The notes: generated by a model from the letters alone, not told the origin. DNA of 64,000 bases from Prado023 sp963777855 (GCA_963777855.1 CAVZRW010000017.1:1-64000), one strand, 5' to 3'. Numbered from the stretch's first letter, positions 17,344 through 26,785 are shown. A program made the numbers and translations.

Positions 17344-18903
17344 ATGGCGCCCCCCGCGCGGACCGAGGTCCGCCTCGACCGGGCGGTGACCATGCACTAC
17401 GTGGTCCCAGGCCTGGTGGGCAGCTGCCTGATCGCGCTCGGCGCGCTCGGTGTGGGGTGGCTGCCCAGCGGGTCAGCGCTGCTGGAGACCGGAATCATCA
17501 CCACGCTGCGCTCGACTGGGCCGGGCGAGCTGCTCGCGCGGATCGCCGTGTTCGCTGGGGTCGCGCTCCTGCTGCAGGCCTGGCTCATCCTCGGACACGA
17601 CGTGCTCGAGGATCTCGAGCGCAGCGAGCGCCGACTCATGCTCGTCCTGGTCTCGTGGACCGCCCCCCTGCTCCTGATGCCCCCGCTGTTCAGCCGCGAC
17701 GCGTACTCGTACTTCGCCCAGGGCCAGCTGGTGCTGGCCGGACTCAACCCGTACCAGAACGGCATCTCCGCCCTGCCCGGGTGGTTCCTGACCGGGGCCG
17801 ATCCCCTCTGGGCCGAGTCCCCCACCCCCTACGGCCCGGCCTTCCTGCTCCTCGAGCAGGGCGTGGCCGCACTCGTCGGGTCCAATGCCTTTCTGGGCGC
17901 CCTGTTGTTCCGGCTGATCGCCCTGGCCGGCATCGCCCTGCTGGCCTACTACGTGCCTCGGCTGGCCCACGCCCACGGCATCGAACCCGTGAAAGCCCTC
18001 TGGCTGGCCGTGCTCAACCCGCTGGTGCTCATGCACTTCGTGGCCGGCGCCCACAACGACGCGCTCATGGTCGGCCTCATGGTCGCAGGCCTGGCCCTCG
18101 CGGCCGAGAAGCATCCCATCGAGGGGATCGTCCTGATCGGCATGGCTGGAGCCGTGAAGCCCATCGCGCTGGTCGTGCTGCCCTTCGCCGGCCTGCTCTG
18201 GGCCGGCACCAGAGCGTCATGGCTTCAGCGGATCGTGGCCTGGGCGAAGTCACTGGCCGTTGTGCTGGTGGTCTTCGCGGCCCTCTCGGCCATCGTGGGA
18301 GTCGGGCTCGGCTGGGTGGCCTCGCTGAGCACGCCGGGCAACGTGCGCACCTGGCTATCCCCGCCCACCGCACTCGGGATGGCCGTCGGGTCGCTGCTGG
18401 ACCTCGTCGGCCTGGGCAGCGTCGACGGCGCGGTGAGCTTCTTCCGGGCCGTAGCGATGCTCGCCGGTGCCTGCATCGGGCTCTACCTGGTGCTGCGTCC
18501 CGAGGGCCGCTCACCGGTCCGCGGGGCCGCCCTGGGCCTGCTGGCGATCGTGGCCCTCGGGCCTGTGGTCCAGCCGTGGTACCTGCTGTGGACGTTGCCC
18601 CTGCTGGCCGCCACCGGGCTCACCGGCCGTCAGCTGCGGACGGCCATGATCATCATGTCGGTCCTGGTGCTGCACGGGATGGCCGAGTCGAACGCGACGG
18701 CCGACACCCTGTTCGACATCCGCGACGGCCTCGCCTCACTGTTCGCCCTCGGGATGGTCGCCGTCGTGCTCCTGTCGAGCCCCGGGCAGCGGCGCCTGAT
18801 CATCGGGGACCCGGTCGACCGGGGCATCCGGCCCCTGGGACCGGCCGCGCGCGCCCGGGCAGGCGCGATGGTGGTTCAGCCCACCGGCTCCTCGATGTCG
18901 TAG
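17344..18903 (+). CDS. mptA: Polyprenol-phosphomannose-dependent alpha-1,6-mannosyltransferase (MptA/MptB type)
   Basis: 519 residues with about twelve membrane segments. Conserved GT-C features are FSRDAYSYFAQGQLVLAGLNPY (acidic residue after TM pair), SPTPYGPAFL, HFVAGAHNDALMVGL and GPVVQPWYLLW. This family extends the mannan core of lipomannan/lipoarabinomannan on the outer face of the membrane from polyprenyl-phosphate mannose. MptA versus MptB cannot be settled by eye; position near the prenyl synthase and PknL-like kinase matches mycobacterial mptA (Rv2174). ATG 17344 is preferred over a TTG three codons earlier. Its 3' end overlaps the barstar gene by 28 bases. Confidence 0.85.
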   Translation: MAPPARTEVRLDRAVTMHYVVPGLVGSCLIALGALGVGWLPSGSALLETGIITTLRSTGPGELLARIAVFAGVALLLQAWLILGHDVLEDLERSERRLMLVLVSWTAPLLLMPPLFSRDAYSYFAQGQLVLAGLNPYQNGISALPGWFLTGADPLWAESPTPYGPAFLLLEQGVAALVGSNAFLGALLFRLIALAGIALLAYYVPRLAHAHGIEPVKALWLAVLNPLVLMHFVAGAHNDALMVGLMVAGLALAAEKHPIEGIVLIGMAGAVKPIALVVLPFAGLLWAGTRASWLQRIVAWAKSLAVVLVVFAALSAIVGVGLGWVASLSTPGNVRTWLSPPTALGMAVGSLLDLVGLGSVDGAVSFFRAVAMLAGACIGLYLVLRPEGRSPVRGAALGLLAIVALGPVVQPWYLLWTLPLLAATGLTGRQLRTAMIIMSVLVLHGMAESNATADTLFDIRDGLASLFALGMVAVVLLSSPGQRRLIIGDPVDRGIRPLGPAARARAGAMVVQPTGSSMS

Positions 18904-19349
18904 TCCTCGTCGTCGAACACCTCGGGGGTGCGGTGCTGGCCCAGCGAGAGCTGCGGACCCTCACCGATGAGCACGACCCGGGCGGCCAGGTCGGCCTCCT
19001 CCCACGCGGCCAGGACGTCGCGGAACACGTCGATGGCCACCGCGAACTGCTCGGGCTCGTTCTCGGCGAGGTCCGCCCAGCCCGACCACAGGATCAGCAG
19101 CCCGTCGGCGTCATCGAGGTCCTCGACCTCGTCGAACTCCTGGGACTCCAGGCACTCCTCGAACGCGTCCCAGTTGTGGCCGAAGTAGTCGGGGAATCCG
19201 AACGCGGCAGCGCACGCCTCGAAGAAGTCGCTGCGCCGACCCCCCTCGGGAACCTCGATCAGCACGGAGGCCCATCCGAGCAGCGAGGCGAGCTCAGCGG
19301 CAGCGTCGTAGTCGGGCGCGTCGCGCCACAGTGCGATCCGGTTGCTCAT
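18876..19349 (-). CDS. Barstar-family ribonuclease inhibitor
   Basis: 157 residues, strongly acidic. FPDYFGHNWDAFEECLES is the barstar signature whose helix plugs the barnase active site, and LILWSGWADLAENEPEQF follows. Length exceeds classic barstar (about 90) by N- and C-terminal extensions. It protects the cytoplasm from the ribonuclease encoded just upstream; the two genes overlap by four bases (ATGA, 19346-19349), giving coupled synthesis with the toxin gene first. Confidence 0.9.
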   Translation of the reverse strand: MSNRIALWRDAPDYDAAAELASLLGWASVLIEVPEGGRRSDFFEACAAAFGFPDYFGHNWDAFEECLESQEFDEVEDLDDADGLLILWSGWADLAENEPEQFAVAIDVFRDVLAAWEEADLAARVVLIGEGPQLSLGQHRTPEVFDDEDYDIEEPVG

Positions 19350-19870
19350 CCGGACACCACCTCTCGGAAGCTCTCGTAGTGATCGGCCGTGTAGAACCGG
19401 GAGCCGTCGTCACCGGCCACGATGCGCCGGGCGCCGCGGTCACTCTCGCCGGGCGTGACCACGGTGTACTCCGCGTAGAAGCCCGATGGCTGGGGCGGCA
19501 GGATGCCCTCACGGTTACCGAAGGTCGCGCCATCCTTGGAGTACGGGAACGGCCCGCCGTCGCGGATCAGCTCCAGGGTCTCGATCCCCTCCGGAGGCAG
19601 CTGGGCGACGCGGATCGTGCGCAGGTCCGTGGTCGGCTCAGCCGGTGCGAGGTCGGCGTACGGCGAGGTGGGGGTCGTGGCGCCGGTCGTTGACCCCGAT
19701 CCGGTCGTGGATCCGCCCTGCCCGCCCGAGCCCTGGGAGACGCCGGTGCCCTGGCCCGCGGCCCCCTGATCACTGCTCGACGTGCCCGGCGAAAGGCATC
19801 CGGCAAGGACCCCCAGGCTCAACAGCAGCACGGCGACGACGCGGGGCGTGGGCTTCACGCCCCGCAGCAT
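19346..19870 (-). CDS. Exported barnase/RNase Sa-type guanyl ribonuclease, possible lipoprotein
   Basis: 174 residues from ATG 19870; a GTG at 19858 is a good alternative (170). An N-terminal signal with lipobox VLAGC is followed by a Ser/Gly/Thr-rich linker to about residue 75 and a microbial ribonuclease domain. Catalytic candidates are Glu in AEYTVV, Arg in ARRIV and His in TADHYESF, the Glu-Arg-His set of barnase. It cleaves RNA after G outside the cell or at the membrane surface. It pairs with the following barstar gene. Confidence 0.88.
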   Translation of the reverse strand: MLRGVKPTPRVVAVLLLSLGVLAGCLSPGTSSSDQGAAGQGTGVSQGSGGQGGSTTGSGSTTGATTPTSPYADLAPAEPTTDLRTIRVAQLPPEGIETLELIRDGGPFPYSKDGATFGNREGILPPQPSGFYAEYTVVTPGESDRGARRIVAGDDGSRFYTADHYESFREVVSG

Positions 19871-20133
19871 GGCACATCGAGCCCAGCCAACCGCCCCCCG
19901 GTGCGGACCCGGAGGCGGATCGAGGGCAGCGTCACGCGCGTGCCCAGCGCAGTGGTCGGCGGCGTGGTCACGGCGGTGGCCAGCAGCGTGTCGACGGGCG
20001 AGCGGCCCCACCGCCAGGGTCCTGTGCCGCCACCCCGCCCCGACGCACCTCGGCCGGGATCGCCCACGCAGCTCGACCGGGATCGCCCCCACATCTCGGC
20101 CCGGATCGAAGGCGGGATGGGAGGATGTGCCCC

Positions 20134-21100
20134 ATGTCAGCGCGCGAACTCGATGCCGCCGGGATCACCGACCCCGCGATGCGCTCGGCCTACGAGGCCT
20201 GCCGCACGCTGCACGCCCAGCACGGGCGCACGTACTACCTGGCCACGCGACTGCTGCCGCCCGCCAGCCGCCCGCACGTGCATGCCCTCTACGGGTTCGC
20301 CCGGTACGCCGACGAGATCGTCGACGACCTCGACTCCGCGCTGACCCCCCAGCAGCGCGCCGATGCCCTGGCCAGCTGGGGCGACCAGGTGCTCGCAGAC
20401 CTGGAGCGCGGCCACTCGCAGGACCCGATCGCCCGGGCCCTGGTCGACACCGCGACCCGGTTCGCCATTCCCCACGAGTACTTCGCGGACTTCCTGACCT
20501 CCATGCGGATGGACCTCACGGTCACCGAGTACCCGACATTCGACGACCTGGCGGTCTACGTGCACGGCTCGGCTGCCGTAATCGGTCGCCAGATGGTGCA
20601 CGTGCTGGGTACCACCGACCCCGCCGACCTGCCCGAGGCCCTCGACCGCGCCGACGACCTCGGCGTGGCCTTGCCAGCTGGCCAACTTCATCCGCGACGT
20701 CGACGAGGACCTCGACCGGGGCCGCGTGTACCTGCCCCTCGACGAGCTGGAGCGCTTCGCCGTGCGCCGCGCCGACCTCGAGCGCCGCGTGGTCACCCCG
20801 CAGATCCGCGGAGCGCTGGAGTTCCAGATCCGCCGCGTGCGCCAGCTGCAGGCGCGTGCCGAGCCGGGCATCGCCCTGCTCCGCCCCGAGGCCCAGCCCT
20901 GCATCCGCGCCGCCAGCGAGCTCTACTGCGGGATCGTCGACGCCGTCGAGGACATCGACCTGCAGGTCTTCGACTCCCGGGCCTCGGTCGGCAACGGCCG
21001 GCGCCTGCGGGTCGCGGGGGCAGCGTGGATCGAGGCGATCCGCGCCCGGCGGGCCGTGCGTCGCGGGGCCACCCCCGGCAGCGGCACCGCCCGCGTCTAG
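20134..21100 (+). pseudogene. crtB: Phytoene synthase, frameshifted as read
   Basis: Joins two GGPP to phytoene. The first 180 codons read well, including DEIVDD (first Asp motif). Near 20674 one extra C (ttgccagctg where ttgcagctg fits) breaks the frame. The next frame then continues with LANFIRDVDEDLDRGRVYLP (second Asp motif) to TAG at 21100. Removing one base gives 321 residues, a normal length. Start ATG 20134 has GGGAGG nine bases upstream. If the indel is real the strain should be colourless unless another crtB exists; a consensus error is at least as likely. Confidence 0.9.
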
Positions 21101-21513
21101 TCGACCGGTCGTCCGCCGAACCGGGCCAGGATCGGCACCAGGGACGCTCTCGGCGGCCCGGCCATCGGGGTGCGCTGCACCCCGCGGCGGCCCCACGCCA
21201 CCCAGAGGGTCAGGGTCAGCACCACCAGGGCGAATCCGAAGAGCAGGTCCTCGACGGGGGCGAACAGGATCCGGCCGTCGCCGAACGCAGGCGGCCGGCG
21301 ATCGCCCGGCGTGGTCGACCCGATGATCGCCTCCCCTGAGTAGCGCACGATCCGCGCCCCGGTCAGCACGCCGTTGGTCAGCAGCTGGAACGTCACGATG
21401 ATCGCGTAGCCCATCCAGAACACCCGGCGGCCCAGGAGCCGGGTGCGCAGCACGAACACGTCCCACACCACCACGAGCAGGACTCCCAGGACCGCCAGCT
21501 GCGTGTAGGTCAC
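21097..21513 (-). CDS. crtYd: Lycopene beta-cyclase subunit CrtYd
   Basis: 138 residues from GTG 21513, three membrane segments. WDVFVLRTRLLGRRVFW and APVEDLLFGFALV (Pro-Glu-Asp motif) mark the lycopene cyclase domain. With CrtYc it forms the heterodimeric cyclase known from Brevibacterium and Corynebacterium. The stop overlaps the end of crtB tail to tail (CTAG). The frame stays open upstream to 21690 through a Pro/Arg-rich stretch, so a fusion with CrtYc cannot be excluded. Confidence 0.87.
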   Translation of the reverse strand: MTYTQLAVLGVLLVVVWDVFVLRTRLLGRRVFWMGYAIIVTFQLLTNGVLTGARIVRYSGEAIIGSTTPGDRRPPAFGDGRILFAPVEDLLFGFALVVLTLTLWVAWGRRGVQRTPMAGPPRASLVPILARFGGRPVD

Positions 21514-22022
21514 GACAGATCCCCGGATCCGGCGGCGGGCGGCGGGGCGGGTGGCTGGGCGGGCTGGGCGGGTGGGCGGGTGGGTTGGGTGCGGCCGTGG
21601 CGGGGCCCTGCGCATCGGCCCCTGCGGCTCGCGTGCGCTTGGGAACAGGTTCGCCTGGCGCTCGCCCCTGCTCTGCCGTGCTCGGCTCACCAGCGCCCTC
21701 GTCGCCGACCGTCAGCCCGGTCGCCGAGCGGACCGCCTCGAGGGTCAGCACCGCAGGCGATCGGCACCATCACGAAGAACACCACCTCGTCGATCGGCAG
21801 TTGCCCGGGCAGCCTCCAGCCTGTGATCCGCGCCTCATCGAACCACCAGTGCCCGGCGGCGATGGCGTAGATGTCCCAGAGCGCGAACACGACCACGACC
21901 GGTAGGACGGTGAGCACCAGGCGCCGCCAGCGCTGGTAGACCCGCGTGTGCAGGCCGAACTCCAGCCACGCGGTGCCGACGAAGATGAAGGCCATGACGG
22001 CCAGGTAGGACCATCGTTCCAT
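21514..22022 (-). pseudogene. crtYc: Lycopene beta-cyclase subunit CrtYc, frameshifted as read
   Basis: Starts at ATG 22022 overlapping the reductase stop (ATGA). Three membrane segments are visible: WSYLAVMAFIFVGTAWLEF, the VLPVVVVFALWDIYAI region and LPIDEVVFFVMVPIAC (E-VFF motif). Near 21749 one extra G shifts the frame; the continuation LTLEAVRSATGL lies in the neighbouring frame. After that a G-run repeat (21538-21600) encodes a Pro-rich stretch with no stop, so the true end is uncertain: either a separate subunit ending near crtYd or a CrtYc-CrtYd fusion broken by repeat slippage. Confidence 0.8.
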
Positions 22023-23486
22023 CACGACCCCTGCCCGAACATGGCCGTTGGGGGCGCGTCCGGGTCGGCCAGGGCCATCGGATCGACCCACGGCGCGCCG
22101 CGCGGATGGGCCAGCATCGCCCTGCGGGCCACGGCCAGATCCCGCGGGCGCCCCGACGAGCACAGTCCGACCAGCCGCCCCGACCCGTCCACGCTGTACG
22201 CGCTCCACGCCTCGTCCGTGCCGCGCCAGACGACCTCGCGGTCGCCGGCGAGCTCGGGACGGCCGAGCACGAGCAACGTGCGCCCGGCGATGTCGGAGAA
22301 CACGTAGGGCAGGGCATCCGGGGCCGGGAGTCCGGGGTCGGCGATCCATTCGTGATCGGAGGTCCGCGCGTCGGAGGCCCGCGTCGTCGGAGGTCCGCGC
22401 GTCGGAGGCCCGGTGGTCGGCCGTGGCCGCCGCGGTCGCGATGGAGACCTCCGCGGATGAGCCCATCGGCGCGGGCACCGGCTCGGCCCAGGCTGCCACC
22501 ACGGGGGCCACCGTCTCCGGGTCCGCGAGGGCGCCGGTCCAGTGACCTCCCGGCAGGTGGGCGCGGTAACGGGGCGACCAGCGCGCGGCGGCATCCCCGA
22601 CGGCGAACACCCCGGGCAGGCAGCTGCGGCCCCACGGGTCCGTGAGCACAGCACCGCTGGGAGCCATCTCCACGCCCGAGCCGGCCAGCCACCCAGTCGC
22701 CGGGCGCACGCCGAGCGCGAGGAGGACCAGGTCAGGGGCCTGGCCGCCTACAGCGGCCCTCGGCTCGGCCATCCGACCAGTGATCACCGTCACCCCGGCG
22801 CCCTCCAGCCATCGCCGGACCCGCTCAGCCACGGCGACCGGCACCCGCCCGGCCAGCAGCGTCTCCTGGGCCTCGACCAGCTCGACGACCGCGCCGCGAG
22901 CAGCCGCAGTCGCCGCCGCCTCGCAGCCGACCCACCCCCCACCGACCACACGCAGGCGCACGCCGGGCGTCACTCGCGCCCACAGCCCGGCGGCCTCGCG
23001 CCGGGTGTGCAGCACGTGCACATCGGGACGTCGGTCGGGCTGCACGTCCGGATGTCGGTCGGGCTGCTCCCCGGGCGGCACCTCGGGCTCCGCACCGGGC
23101 TGCCCGCCGTCGGTCGGCCCGCCCGTGCCCGTTCCCACCGCCGCTCCCGCCCGCGCAACCGGCTGCGCACCGGTGGCCACCACGACAGCCCCGGCCCGCA
23201 GGACAGTCCCGTCGGCCACCCGCACCTCGAGCCCGTCGGGCCCCGCACGCAGACCGCTCACCACACACCCGAGGCGCACCTCGTCGGCCGCGGCGAACAC
23301 ATCCAGGCCCATCGCCGCCCGCAGGTCCACCTCGGCGTCAGGGTCCTTCGTCAGGGGAGGCCGATCGTAGGGCGGATCCGGTTCGGCCCCGAGCAGCACG
23401 AGGCGCCCCGTGAAGCCGGCGGCGCGCAGACGCTCGCAGGTGCGCGCTCCCGCCAGGCCCGCCCCGACGACCACCACATCCCGCAC
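22022..23486 (-). pseudogene. FAD/NAD(P)-dependent (ferredoxin-type) reductase broken by a 31-bp-period duplication
   Basis: The N-terminus DVVVVGAGLAGART (FAD fold), PPYDRPPLTK, the NAD-binding LRVVGGGWVGCEAA and LPGVFAVGDAA identify a ferredoxin/rubredoxin-reductase-like flavoprotein. The C-terminal part (LPYVFSDIAGRTLLVLG to MFGQGS) is in another frame. The switch occurs at a 26-bp direct repeat with period 31 (22356-22381, 22387-22412). Removing 31 bases gives 1434 bases, an intact 477-residue protein. It may supply electrons to a carotenoid or other oxygenase; crtYc follows with ATGA overlap. Start GTG 23486 is a guess. Confidence 0.85.
22356..22412. repeat. 26-bp direct repeat, period 31, inside the FAD reductase gene
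   Basis: Two identical 26-base copies (22356-22381 and 22387-22412) separated by five bases. Because 31 is not a multiple of three, the duplication shifts the frame; excising one period restores it exactly. Confidence 0.9.
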
Positions 23487-23536
23487 GATCCCGCAGCCTA
23501 ATCGGCGTCCCCGCCATAGGCTCCTAGACTTGCCCC

Positions 23537-25870
23537 GTGAGCTCACCGCCGCCGGGCCCTGCCGCAGACCCCCTGATCGGCCGGGTCCTGGACGGCCGGT
23601 ACCGGATCGAGGCCTTCCTGGCCCGTGGCGGGATGGCCACCATCTACCGCGGCGTCGACCTGCGCCTGGACCGCAGCGTCGCCGTCAAGGTCATGCACCC
23701 GACGTTCGCAGCCGACCCGGGGTTCGTCGAGCGCTTCGAACGGGAGGCCCGCGCTGCAGCCCGGCTCAACAGCCAGTACGTGGTCGCCGTGCACGACCAG
23801 GGCAACGACGCCGGCGTGACCTACCTCGTCATGGAGTACGTGCCCGGACACACCGTCCGTGACGTCATGCGCACCCACGGCGCCCTCGAGCCCGCGCAGG
23901 CGTTGGCCATCATCGACCCCGTCCTCGAGGCCCTGTCGGCGGCGCACCGCGCGGGCTACGTCCACCGCGACATCAAGCCCGAGAACGTCCTGATCTCCGA
24001 CGACGGCCGGGTCAAGGTGACCGACTTCGGCCTGGCCCGCGCCATCGAGGGCAGCGATTCGGCCAAGACCAACGGGCTGTTGCTGGGAACGGTGGCCTAC
24101 CTCTCCCCCGAGCAGGTCGATCGCGACCACGCCGATGCCCGGTCCGACGTCTACAGCGCCGGCATCCTGCTCTTCGAGATGGTGAGCGGACAGGTGCCGT
24201 TCTCCGCGTCCGCTCCGATGCAGGTGGCCTACAAGCACGTCCACGAGGACGTTCCGGTCCCCTCGAGCATCCGGCCCGGGATCCCTCGGGGCGTTGACGA
24301 CCTCGTGGTGCACGCCACCCGCCGCAACCCCGAGGAGCGCTACCCTCACGCGCAGGCCTTCCTGGCCGCCGTGCGGGAGCAGCGCGCCGTCCTGCCTGCC
24401 GCGCAGTCCTGGGCGCCGGCGCCCCACGACACGCTCGTGGTCGAGCGCACCGCGCGCGGGAACGGGGGCACCGAGGGGGCCGCTGCAGGGGCCGCCGCCG
24501 GGGCCGCTGGTGCTGCCCTTGGTGGGGCCGCTCCCGCTGCGGATGGCGCAGCGGGTTCTGGGGGCGCGGGTGCGACAGGCGCGGGGTCAGCAGGGATGGC
24601 CGCGGGCGCCGGAGCCGTCGGTGCTGCCGCCGCGGGCGCGGTCGGTGCGGGCGCGGTCGGTGCGGCTGCCGCCGCGGGCGCGGCTGGCTCCCCCGCAACG
24701 GGCCGTCCGGGAGACGACGACACCATCGACGCCCCGAGCTGGGTCAACCCCCAGGCCCACTCGGCCCCGGACTCGACCTCCGCCCCGGACTCCACCTCGG
24801 GCCCAGCGGACCCGACCCCCACCGCCGGCGCCGCCGCCAGCGTCGCGCCGATCATCGCCGCGACCGGCCAGTCCGCGGGGCCCGCCGGCTGGGACAGCCC
24901 CACGCCCGCCACCGGCTACGACCCGCACCTGGCCCCGGGCGAGTCGCACATCACGACAGTCAGCCATGAGACCGCCGCTGACGCCGGGCGGCCGACGCGC
25001 CACCGTGGTCGGTGGCTGGCGCTGGTGGCCCTGATCTGCGCCGTCGGCGTGGTGGGCCTGCTCTTCGCCCTGCAGCGGGTCACGGTCCCCGAGCTGGTCG
25101 GTCGCACGACGACCGAGGCCCAGGCCCTGCTCGGGCCGGCCGGCCTGAAGCTCGACAGCGAGAGCACCGCCTACTCCGAGGAGATCCCCAAGGGGAAGAT
25201 CATCGAGACCAGCCCGGCCGGCGGTGCCAAGGCACGCAGCGGCAGCACGGTGCGCGCAACGGTGAGCAAGGGTCCCGAGCGCTACGACGTGCCGGCCCTC
25301 AAGGGCCTCACCGTCGACGAGGCCGAGGTCGCACTCGGCGCGGTCAACCTCACGCTCGGCTCGAAGGACCAGTCCTACAGCGACTCGGTCAAGAAGGGCC
25401 AGATCATCAGCAGCGACCCGAAGGCCGGCACCTCGGTCAAGCGCGACACCGAGGTCGACGTCACCGTCTCCAAGGGCCGCGAGCCGGTGAAGGTGCCGAA
25501 GGTGGCCGGGACCTCGGCGGATGCCGCCACCAGGACCCTGACCGACCTGGGCCTCAAGGTGGACCGGACCGAGAAGTTCAGCGAGAAGGTCGCCCGCGAC
25601 GTGGTGATCTCCAGCGACCCGAAGGCCGGCGCCACGGCCCTCAAGGGCGACACAGTCGAGATCGTCGTCTCCAAGGGCCCGCCGTTGGTGACGGTCCCGA
25701 ACGTGGTCCGGATGAGCTCCTCGGAGGCGCGCGCAGCCCTGGAGGCAGCCGGATTCACGGTCACCGTCCAGCGGCCCGCTGGGTTCGAGTTCTTCGGCGT
25801 CAGCGACCAGAACCCCAACGCCGGGACCAAGGCGCCCAAGGGCTCCAACGTCACGATCACCGTCGTCTGA
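23537..25870 (+). CDS. pknL: Ser/Thr protein kinase with four PASTA repeats (PknL-like)
   Basis: 777 residues from a GTG start. The kinase domain (about 12-280) has the Gly loop LARGGMATIYRG, Lys in VAVKVM, HRDIKPENVL and DFGLAR. An Ala/Gly-rich linker (about 310-395) is followed by a disordered Pro/Ser/Thr stretch and a single membrane segment near 491-512. Four extracellular PASTA repeats then run to the end, each opening with VPxL/V. PASTA kinases sense muropeptides or lipid II and control wall synthesis and division. Position between mptA and aroG matches mycobacterial pknL (Rv2176), although mycobacterial PknL lacks PASTA repeats as I recall. It is divergent from the FAD reductase. Confidence 0.92.
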   Translation: MSSPPPGPAADPLIGRVLDGRYRIEAFLARGGMATIYRGVDLRLDRSVAVKVMHPTFAADPGFVERFEREARAAARLNSQYVVAVHDQGNDAGVTYLVMEYVPGHTVRDVMRTHGALEPAQALAIIDPVLEALSAAHRAGYVHRDIKPENVLISDDGRVKVTDFGLARAIEGSDSAKTNGLLLGTVAYLSPEQVDRDHADARSDVYSAGILLFEMVSGQVPFSASAPMQVAYKHVHEDVPVPSSIRPGIPRGVDDLVVHATRRNPEERYPHAQAFLAAVREQRAVLPAAQSWAPAPHDTLVVERTARGNGGTEGAAAGAAAGAAGAALGGAAPAADGAAGSGGAGATGAGSAGMAAGAGAVGAAAAGAVGAGAVGAAAAAGAAGSPATGRPGDDDTIDAPSWVNPQAHSAPDSTSAPDSTSGPADPTPTAGAAASVAPIIAATGQSAGPAGWDSPTPATGYDPHLAPGESHITTVSHETAADAGRPTRHRGRWLALVALICAVGVVGLLFALQRVTVPELVGRTTTEAQALLGPAGLKLDSESTAYSEEIPKGKIIETSPAGGAKARSGSTVRATVSKGPERYDVPALKGLTVDEAEVALGAVNLTLGSKDQSYSDSVKKGQIISSDPKAGTSVKRDTEVDVTVSKGREPVKVPKVAGTSADAATRTLTDLGLKVDRTEKFSEKVARDVVISSDPKAGATALKGDTVEIVVSKGPPLVTVPNVVRMSSSEARAALEAAGFTVTVQRPAGFEFFGVSDQNPNAGTKAPKGSNVTITVV

Positions 25871-25882
25871 ACGCCGGCACCC

Positions 25883-26785
25883 ATGACCCTGCAGCCCGCC
25901 TGGGCGCGCAACCATCACACCCTGGCCACCCTCGCGCTCGTCGCGGTCACGGCGGTCTGGGGCGGCACGTTCGTCGTCGTGCGCGACGCCGTCGCGCAGA
26001 TGCCGGTGCTGCCGTTCCTCACGTGGCGGTTCGCCCTGGCGGCCGCGGCCCTGCTGCTCATCCGCCCGCGCGCCGTGTTCGCCCTCAGCGCGGAGAAGCG
26101 CCGCCACGGCGTGCTCCTGGGCCTGCTGCTGGGCACCGGCTACATCCTGCAGACGTTCGGCCTGCAGCACACGTCCGCCACGATCTCGGGCTTCATCACC
26201 GGGATGTTCGTCGTGTTCACCCCGATCATCGGCTGGCTGGTGCTCCACCAGCCCCTGGGTCGTGAGGTGTGGGTGGCCGTCGGGCTGGCCACCGCCGGGC
26301 TGGCGCTGATCAGCCTCAACGGACTGTCCGTGGGCCTCGGCGAAGCGCTCACCCTCGGCTGCGCGGCGATGTTCGGCGCCCACATCGTCGGCTTGGGCCA
26401 GTGGTCCACGGCCTCCGACGCCTACGGCCTGACCGTCCTGCAGCTGGCGGTGGTGGCCCTCATGTGCCTGCTCGCGTCTCCCCTGCAGGGCGGGATGGAG
26501 CTGCCGCCCAGCCCGCAGGTGTGGGCCGCTCTGGTCTTCCTGGCCCTGGCCGCCACTGCGCTGGCGTTCCTGGCCCAGACCTGGGCCCAGACGCACATGA
26601 GCGCCCCCCGGGCGGCGATCGTGCTCACGCTCGAGCCAGTGTTCGCCGGCATCTTCGGCGTCACGGTCGGCGGGGACACCCTCACGCCGCGGATCATCGC
26701 CGGCGGGGCGTGCATCGTGGCCGCGATGTACGTGGTGGAGCTGGCCCCGGCCCGACGCGCCGATCCCGAGCCGGTCAGCGGCTGA
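25883..26785 (+). CDS. EamA/DMT-family transporter
   Basis: 300 residues with ten predicted membrane segments in two EamA halves (VTAVWGGTFVVVRDA opening the first; LEPVFAGIFGVTVGGDTLTPR in the second, a typical DMT motif). Probably exports metabolites such as amino acids; the substrate is unknown. It starts 12 bases after the kinase and its 3' end overlaps the threonine aldolase gene tail to tail by 11 bases. Confidence 0.88.
   Translation: MTLQPAWARNHHTLATLALVAVTAVWGGTFVVVRDAVAQMPVLPFLTWRFALAAAALLLIRPRAVFALSAEKRRHGVLLGLLLGTGYILQTFGLQHTSATISGFITGMFVVFTPIIGWLVLHQPLGREVWVAVGLATAGLALISLNGLSVGLGEALTLGCAAMFGAHIVGLGQWSTASDAYGLTVLQLAVVALMCLLASPLQGGMELPPSPQVWAALVFLALAATALAFLAQTWAQTHMSAPRAAIVLTLEPVFAGIFGVTVGGDTLTPRIIAGGACIVAAMYVVELAPARRADPEPVSG

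Noticed and set aside
19486..21339. Very long plus-strand frames across the barnase and crtB region (617 and 514 codons)
   Set aside because: Composition is Arg/Pro/Ala shadow except where the frame coincides with crtB codons; high G+C removes stops.
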